This document shows, one piece after another, positions 21,796-22,393 of a stretch of DNA of 22,393 bases; position 1 is the stretch's first letter; each line of letters opens with the position of its first letter. Both the position numbers and the translations under genes were made by a program. Below the pieces are notes generated by a model, which was not told the DNA's origin, did not search any database, and was given only the letters and a program-made list of their open reading frames with translations. The stretch covers positions 7,612 through 30,004 of the forward strand of contig DIHQ01000176.1 of the NCBI GenBank assembly GCA_002420235.1, given 5' to 3'. The DNA is from Flavobacteriales bacterium UBA5692. Lineage in GTDB: Bacteria > Bacteroidota > Bacteroidia > Flavobacteriales_D > Sanyastnellaceae.

Positions 21796-22393
21796 TCAAC
21801 GCTTTGTGAACCTTTTCAACGCCTGTTCAAAGATGAAGTTCAATTGAAACATTTCATGCAATTCGAGTTCTGTCCATTTGGTGTCTAAGCGTGTAATGTG
21901 TTCCATGATTTCAAGCCTTCGATCTTCACTGGGAATTAGGCGAAGGGCCTGACTCATTTGATGGCGAGTCAAGCACAGTTCTGCGCTTGCCTCCTCAAGA
22001 ACGAGGCATTTATCCGTTTCAAATACTGCGTTGTGCATTGCAAAGATCAAGCGCTCAAATTCTGCCTTTGAAGCAGGGGGGAAGCAGCTCGAAACTATGG
22101 GAATTCTTGGCATGACTGCCACATCACTCAGCACGATTGAAGCGTGTGCTGTCCAAGTTTGGGCAGCGTGGGAACTGGAGTTGGTTATTAGGGGGGAGTT
22201 GAGGTTGGATAGCTCAGCCCCCTCTGCCAAACATGGGAAATCGATGCAGCAGAAGGTGCTGTCTGGGAATTCAAATCGGAATGAGCGAATTGGCCCATCG
22301 CACGGTCCTATCCACACCCACAGTGAATCATGCAAGACCGAATCAACAAGGCTGACTTCAGCGAAACTGCGAATGCGGAGAGTTGGGTGGGCT
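21796..22393 (-). CDS. DUF4476 domain protein, 5' end cut by window edge
   Basis: The frame is open from the stop at 21796 to the last base, so the N terminus lies outside; at least 198 residues are visible. The C-terminal 90 residues, from about FERLIFAMHNAVFETDKCLVLEEAS onward, resemble the DUF4476 helical domain, with its pattern of K, a helix, TxxQMSQAL and EDRRLEIMEHI. The visible N-terminal part is beta-rich and reads SLVDSVLHDSLWVWIGP, like the accessory domain of Bacteroidota surface proteins in this family. An in-frame TTG at 22335 exists, but coding continues upstream of it without a stop. Function is unknown. It is upstream of serC and could be in the same transcript. Confidence 0.65.
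   Translation of the reverse strand, partial: AHPTLRIRSFAEVSLVDSVLHDSLWVWIGPCDGPIRSFRFEFPDSTFCCIDFPCLAEGAELSNLNSPLITNSSSHAAQTWTAHASIVLSDVAVMPRIPIVSSCFPPASKAEFERLIFAMHNAVFETDKCLVLEEASAELCLTRHQMSQALRLIPSEDRRLEIMEHITRLDTKWTELELHEMFQLNFIFEQALKRFTKR

Noticed and set aside
21743..21799. TTG start extending serC by 19 residues
   Set aside because: SerC proteins start at MKIHNFSAGP; the added residues are unrelated and overlap the upstream gene.

Overview
The window looks like a chromosomal segment of a Bacteroidota bacterium, probably a flavobacterium-like lineage with fairly balanced base composition. The evidence is the bat gene cluster in its typical Bacteroidota form, the RecA sequence style (a Cys-Cys-Cys run before IFINQLREKIG), a DUF4476 gene, SC-type lipoprotein signals, and promoter-like boxes of the Bacteroidota TTTG / TAnnTTTG kind. 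I see no tRNA, rRNA, CRISPR array, insertion sequence or prophage. Nearly every base is explained by core genes.

Layout. (1) 1-5677, minus strand: a compact bat operon, read right to left. It encodes a MoxR AAA+ ATPase, a DUF58 protein, a BatD-like membrane protein, two VWA proteins (BatA, BatB), and a TPR protein (BatC-like) that runs off the left edge in a 9-bp tandem repeat coding for Gln-Asp/Glu-Gln. Most junctions are overlapping stop/start codons. (2) 5777-6714, plus strand: a MazG/PRA-PH-like nucleotide pyrophosphohydrolase coupled to a DUF4442 hotdog protein. (3) 6795-9967, plus strand: the translation operon thrS-infC-rpmI-rplT, with infC apparently starting at ATT, closed by a strong hairpin terminator at 9990-10013. 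(4) 10082-12297: two convergent TPR lipoproteins sharing a two-way terminator. The second lies directly behind recA. (5) 12309-13923, minus strand: recA and a Bcp-type peroxiredoxin. (6) 13995-16481, plus strand: priA, whose 3' end overlaps that of the next gene. (7) 16456-22393, minus strand, read right to left: a partial DUF4476 gene, serC, serA, a DUF1015 gene, a YggS-type PLP protein, a small two-TM protein and a secreted beta-propeller protein. serA through the two-TM gene are linked by 4-bp stop/start overlaps.

How the genes work together. The bat cluster probably assembles an envelope complex: MoxR as a chaperone ATPase acting on MIDAS-bearing VWA partners. The MazG-like/DUF4442 pair looks like housekeeping clean-up. 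The serine cluster supplies 3-phosphoglycerate to phosphoserine (SerA, SerC). No classical SerB phosphatase is present, while DUF1015 and YggS sit directly in the coupled chain, which makes DUF1015 the most interesting functional question here.

Nothing in the window is plainly a new defence or mobile system. The most interesting leads are the DUF1015 gene in the serine operon with its TTG start, the ATT start of infC, the expandable QDQ repeat in BatC, the terminator-like hairpin inside the signal-peptide codons of the gene behind recA, and the uncharacterised two-TM protein tied to yggS.
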